Source: Phymorhynchus buccinoides
Lineage: Eukaryota; Mollusca; Gastropoda; Neogastropoda; Raphitomidae
NCBI GenBank assembly: GCA_017654935.2
Contig: CM065695.1
Coordinates: 38,149,169 to 38,213,168, forward strand
Direction: 5' to 3'
DNA: 64,000 bases
Shown here: in pieces, positions 59,490-64,000 of the stretch
Layout: each line of letters starts with the position of its first letter
Position numbering within the stretch: position 1 is the stretch's first letter
Notes under the pieces: model-generated
Told to the model about the DNA's origin: nothing
Seen by the model: only the letters and a program-made list of their open reading frames with translations
Database searches by the model: none
Position numbers and translations under genes: made by a program

Positions 59490-60530
59490 ATTGTACGGGC
59501 AATGAAAGCTCTCTTTAGCACTTGGGTTTCAATAGAAAAAACTGGAAGAAGAATGAATGGTCTTCACATCAAGGAAATGAGTAACAGAAAAAAACTTGGG
59601 CCAAAGCTGCGCTTTTTATGTCTATTCAGTTCCATCTGTGACTCTTTCTCATACCATAAATATATTTTTGGATTGCTGGTGTCAGGCCTTTTGTTGGAGG
59701 TATGAAAGGCTGATATTGAGCTGTTGATGTGTGAATGGTTCCATCCATTTCTTTCTGTCTGGATTTGTATGACTTGGCCTATAGACTATAGATATTCTCT
59801 TTATCCTGTTCCGACCTCCATAGAATGTGTTCTCGACTGAGGTTCAACGGAAACACCTGCACAGTTATAAATAATATGCGCCGTCTGTCTGTCTGCATGT
59901 CTCTCTCTGTCTGTCTCTCTAATGGTTGTAGATGAAGAAAATTGTAGTGAAAGAGGTGTTTTCCATTTATTGTTTGTGGCTCAAGCCACAAACCTATAAC
60001 TCACTTTGTCAGTCGGTCTGTCGGTCTGTCGTTCCAAAATTGTCGCACTTCAAATCGAGGCTACACTTCTGGCCGCTCTTTAAAATGATGTATTTTAAAA
60101 GCGTACAAAATAATAAACATATGTAATACAGACACTACAACAGACACAACGAGTATGCGGTGCTTCTTTTGATGAGTATAAGTAGGATACATAGTTTTAA
60201 ATGTTTTCCAAAAGATATAAAAAGTTACGAAATGGTGCAGAGATAACATTCTGGTTTACAGATTAAAATTATTGAAAATCCAGGGGAGGTAACTCATGAT
60301 TGGAGTGGTAAAAATAGACTGCGTGCCACAAACTATTGCGATTTCGCGCTTGTTTATTTGTTTGTTTGTTTATTCGGTTGGTTAGTTTTCTGTTTGTTTT
60401 TATTGCTGATGCTGATGCCCTGTCTACCATGTCGTTGCTATATTACTGTTAATCGTTGTTTCTGTTGGCGGTGCTCCTGTGTCTCAATGTTCATTTATAG
60501 TATTGGTTATGTATTGCATGCTTAGAACCA
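59490..60530. other. Intergenic, no gene seen
   Basis: Short frames only. An imperfect inverted pair TTTGTGGCTCAAGCCACAAA lies at about 59972. Confidence 0.4.
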
Positions 60531-60723
<193 letters not shown>

Positions 60724-61026
60724 CAGCGGCCCACACAATACATTGTATGTTTAGTTCTATTCATACTCAGTCAGCCAAACATGGAGCCAACCCCAAGGCC
60801 TCTGAATATTTGATGACGGGGAACAAGAGGCAAGTGGGAAGACCTCTACTCCACATACAACTTGGTGGTTTTTTTGAGAGGGTGAGATTTGCGTCCAATT
60901 GACCGTAGGTCCTTATGGATGTTCTGCATGAAGGCTGGGTAGTCTTCTCGTTGGATGATGATGATGATGGGGGCCGTTGAATGTTGACAACAATGGGTCT
61001 TTAATACTGCACATACTGCAGTGGTG

Positions 61027-61028
<2 letters not shown>

Positions 61029-61118
<90 letters not shown>
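61029..61118. repeat. (CT)n microsatellite
   Basis: About 44 CT units ending in a C-run; a shorter CT block follows at 61218-61242. Confidence 0.95.
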
Positions 61119-61603
61119 CCCCCCCCCTCTCTCTCTCTTCTTACCACATGATTCATCTATGGCCATTGTTTTATCATTCATAAACTATACTTTTATCGAA
61201 AAATCTGCTGGAAACCCTCTCTCTCTCTCTCTCTCTCTCTCTGCATACGTGTGTATGCCCCCACTCTCTTTCGCGCACTCTCCCCCTCTCTCTCTCTTTA
61301 ATTTCCTTTCACTTTCTGACTTTCACTTTTTTCGTTGATGAAAGTTGGCTTTGACGTCCGCTCAGTTCAAAAGAGCACAGATGGAACGAACCATCAACCA
61401 ACCATCATTGTTTTGTGTGTGTGTGCGCGCTTATGCGCTTATGATGTTGAATGTCTATGTTGCTTGATTTGTGAGAAAAGAACGGGTAGATGTTCTCTCT
61501 TTCTCTTTTTTAATTTTTTTTAATTTTATAGCCTATTGGTATTTTTTCTTGTTTTTTTTAGGATTGAATTTTTTTTTTAAAGGCATATATTTGCTCTATC
61601 TCA

Positions 61604-61771
61604 TCTCCGAAGACGGGATGTGGTTGCTCACGTGGCGGGGTAATGAAAAACGGTCACACACGTAATGTTCTCATCCCTAGCTGGTGCGTTTGTACCACAG
61701 TGTTCAAGTGCTTCGACTGATATGATCCCTGGAGTCTTTAAGCCAGGGTAAGACAGCAACAACAACAACAA
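61604..61771 (+). mobile_element. (CAA)-tailed SINE-like element (copy 4)
   Basis: CCGAAGACGGGATGTGGTTG, CACGTGGCGGGGTAATGAAA, GTGTTCAAGTGCTTCGACTG and TAAGCCAGGGTAAGACAGCA then (CAA)n. Confidence 0.82.
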
Positions 61772-61779
61772 CTTTATCT

Positions 61780-62680
61780 AATAACATCCATCCATGCATT
61801 CTCTCTCTTCTTGTCCGTCTCTTGTAGTTGTATTCTCTTCTTTGCGTGTTTCTGTGAATCTGTTCCGTCTCTCTTCTGTCTTACCCTGCCTTGCTCTCAG
61901 TGCCTCTTACCAAAGACACTTAGAGCGTTATAAGCAAAGACAGGTCACTTGGCTCCCTGCTTGAAGCCATATTTCACAAGCCGTTCCCCTAGGTCCATGG
62001 GGTGGGGGGGGGGGGGGGGCATGTTCAGCAAGGCAGTCAAACAGCTACCACTCACCCTTTATCATGCCTAGGTCCATGGGAGAGTGGCATGTCAACGTAT
62101 GGCTTCACTCTGTGAGTCGCATAAGCGGTCAGGCTGTGACCAGTCTTTGCATACGCTCTGAGTGTCTTTGCTGTTACTAAGTGACAGTGGCCTGTCTCAG
62201 TGCCTATGTCTTTCTGTCTGTGTGTCTTTACATCTCTCACTCATTCTCTTTTTTTTCTCTCCCTCTCTCTCTCTCTCCTTTCTCTTTAGAGCATGTGATG
62301 GCCACATGCTATCCTCCCACCATATCCTGTGTAACTTTGAGAAAAGTTGAGAGCATAAAATGTTATTGCTATTTTTTTTTATAACAAGTGAATACATCGC
62401 TTAATTTCGGTTTTCATGTTTTGTATATGAGTTTATTCCAAGTGGAGGGGGCCTGGAAAGAGAAGGAGCATTCGCCAAGGGTCCTGACCCGGTGCGGTAA
62501 CGAGGGATCTGGAGGAAATAACTGAAGCTACATTTTAGATTTTGTCATTGAAAGGATGCTTACTAATAGAACATTCTGTGTAATTCTGGGTTTTATTAAG
62601 CATTTCTAGGCATAAGCATGATGAGGGGGGGGGGGGGGGGGGAGCAGCCTTTTCCCAGCCCCGCTTTGGAGCAAGTATGC
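61780..62680. other. Intergenic, no gene seen
   Basis: Contains two G-runs (62002-62019, 62624-62642) and a short CT tract. No coding support. Confidence 0.4.
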
Positions 62681-62681
62681 C

Positions 62682-62899
62682 TAGGGGAAGACGGGGTAAA
62701 AAGCGCATGGGCGGGTAAGAAGCCCACCCCAATTATTTCATGAAATAAAGAAAATTTCAGTCAAATTTGCCCATGAGACGAATGCTAGACATTAACGCTC
62801 GTCTCATGGGCAAAATGAGACTGAAATTTGCTTCATTTCATGAGATAATTGGGGTGGGCTTCTTACCCGCCCATGCGCTTTTTACCCCGTCTTCCCCTA
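62682..62899. mobile_element. Near-perfect palindromic MITE, family P (copy 2)
   Basis: Arms AGGGGAAGACGGGGTAAAAAG pair along 218 bases. Central orientation is opposite to 42146-42364. Confidence 0.93.
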
Positions 62900-63041
62900 C
62901 GTAAGGGTGGGTGTACTTCATGCAGAAAAAAAAAACCTTTTGTGCTTTAACTGAATTTTCTATACACATAGTTTTGTCCATACATTTACCTAACTATTGG
63001 TCTATATAATATGAAGATTCTACTTCAGTTGGCTTGTCATG

Positions 63042-63326
63042 TAGGGGAAGACGGGGTAAAAAGCGCATGGGCGGGTAAGAAGCCCACCCCAATTATCTCA
63101 TGAAATGAAGCAAATTTCAGTCTCATTTTGCCCATGAGACGAGCGTTAGCCCACCCCAATTATCTCATGAAATGAAGCAAATTTCAGTCTCATTTTGCCC
63201 ATGAGACGAGCGTTAATGTCTAGCATTCGTCTCATGGGCAAATTTGACTGAAATTTTCTTTATTTCATGAGATAATTGGGGTGGGCTTCTTACCCGCCCA
63301 TGCGCTTTTTACCCCGTCTTCCCCTA
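63042..63326. mobile_element. Palindromic MITE, family P (copy 3), with internal duplication
   Basis: Same ends. The left arm has a segment of about 67 bases (CCCACCCCAATTATCTCATG to ACGAGCGTTA) present twice in tandem, giving 285 bases. Confidence 0.93.
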
Positions 63327-63535
63327 TAACCAGAAAAGCTGAAAAGTAGGCGGACTTGCCCCGTTCTCCCCTATGTTTCAATACGCGTAGCAGAGAACAA
63401 TAGTGGAAGTGAGAAAATCGTTGAATGTTGGAACGTTGCACAAAGGTGTAGCCTACAATGTGAAAATGTGGAGTGCAGTCAACCATCAGAGGTTTGCATC
63501 GCTATGGCACTCTCCAACAAACCACAATTCTGCCT

Positions 63536-63689
63536 GGGCCTGTATTCACGTTGAGATAGCATGAGACTTAGCATGATGCTAACTTAGAAGCTCTTCCAAT
63601 GTCCTATAGGATTTAATAGGACTTTTGGAAGAGCTTCTAAGTTAGCATGATGCTAAGTCTCATGCTATCTCAACGTGAATACAGGCCCT
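63536..63689. mobile_element. Near-perfect palindrome, second type
   Basis: GGGCCTGTATTCACGTTGAG at the left is mirrored by CTCAACGTGAATACAGGCCC at the right, with inner arms GAAGCTCTTCCAA and TTGGAAGAGCTTC. About 154 bases with a loop of about 30. No relation to family P is evident. Confidence 0.92.
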
Positions 63690-64000
63690 GGTTACTTTCC
63701 AATGACGTGTAGGGTGGAATGGGTGGAAAGAGGGAGGTGGATGGAGGTTGGATTGGGTGAAGTGGGGGGGTGGGGGGGGGGTGCTAGCTGCGAGATAGCT
63801 AGATTATCAGTGGTGTGGGAAAAGCAAAAACAAACAAACAAAATATGTGCAAGATTTTTGCAGGTGAATGCCAACTGTGCTTTAAAGGTCTTCTTGGCTG
63901 AGAGAGTGGAGATGTACCCTGGGCAAAGTAGGCTTAAAAATATGTATCTGCAGTAGTCCTCTCTGCTTTATCGTGATACGGTAAACATTATAGAACTCTC
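63690..64000. other. Window end, no gene seen
   Basis: G-rich (GGGTGG-type) sequence then an open frame to 63956 without homology. A gene continuing past the window cannot be excluded. Confidence 0.35.

Overview
This is eukaryotic nuclear DNA, most likely from a lophotrochozoan and probably a gastropod mollusc. That placement is inferred from the gene content and from the dense mix of short mobile elements and long (CT)n and (GT)n arrays; nothing in the window proves a species. Three genes can be read, all with small exons in repeat-filled introns.

(1) 8744-22717, plus strand: a complete eight-exon CFDP1/BCNT/Swc5 homologue (362 aa). All exon phases agree and the BCNT-C domain is intact. Its protein family belongs to the SRCAP/SWR1 complex, which deposits H2A.Z. 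(2) 39767-31265, minus strand: a six- or seven-exon gene for a divergent HMG-box protein of about 795 aa. It has a long acidic N-terminal region built from about 15-residue 'ENEP' repeats, a Gln/His tract, and one HMG box split by an intron. I cannot assign it to a named orthologue. (3) 43463-49249, plus strand: a PSKH1-type protein serine kinase. It has an N-terminal Met-Gly-Cys acylation motif, kinase subdomains I-VIb, and a separate last exon. The central kinase segment (activation loop to subdomain X) cannot be found, the first exon has a frame break in a G-run, and the last exon's splice acceptor is present three times. CFDP1 and the HMG gene converge; the HMG gene and PSKH1 diverge.

The rest is mobile DNA and simple repeats. 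Recognised groups are: a (GAA)n-tailed SINE-like family with two alternative 3' halves, whose retroposition is shown by target-site duplications at 58349/58690 and 59153/59478; tRNA-headed SINEs; a (CAA)n-tailed SINE-like family; another retroposon with a 10-bp duplication at 55223/55435; MITEs flanked by TA with pogo/Tc1-like ends; MITEs flanked by TTAA with piggyBac-like CCCTTT ends; a family with CATGGGTGC ends; a hAT element with a perfect 8-bp duplication; a decayed Tc1-type element; LINE reverse-transcriptase remnants; and several long palindromes.

The most unusual sequence is at 17867-19215 in CFDP1 intron 5. It is a nest of elements whose innermost member is a 404-bp foldback with an 8-bp duplication, carrying telomere-like CCCTAA/TTAGGG repeats in opposite orientation in its two arms. 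A second copy lies at 46923-47294 between the two recovered PSKH1 coding blocks. Tandem arrays include a 1.6-kb minisatellite (4118-5757) and an array that begins inside the last PSKH1 codons (49223-49870).
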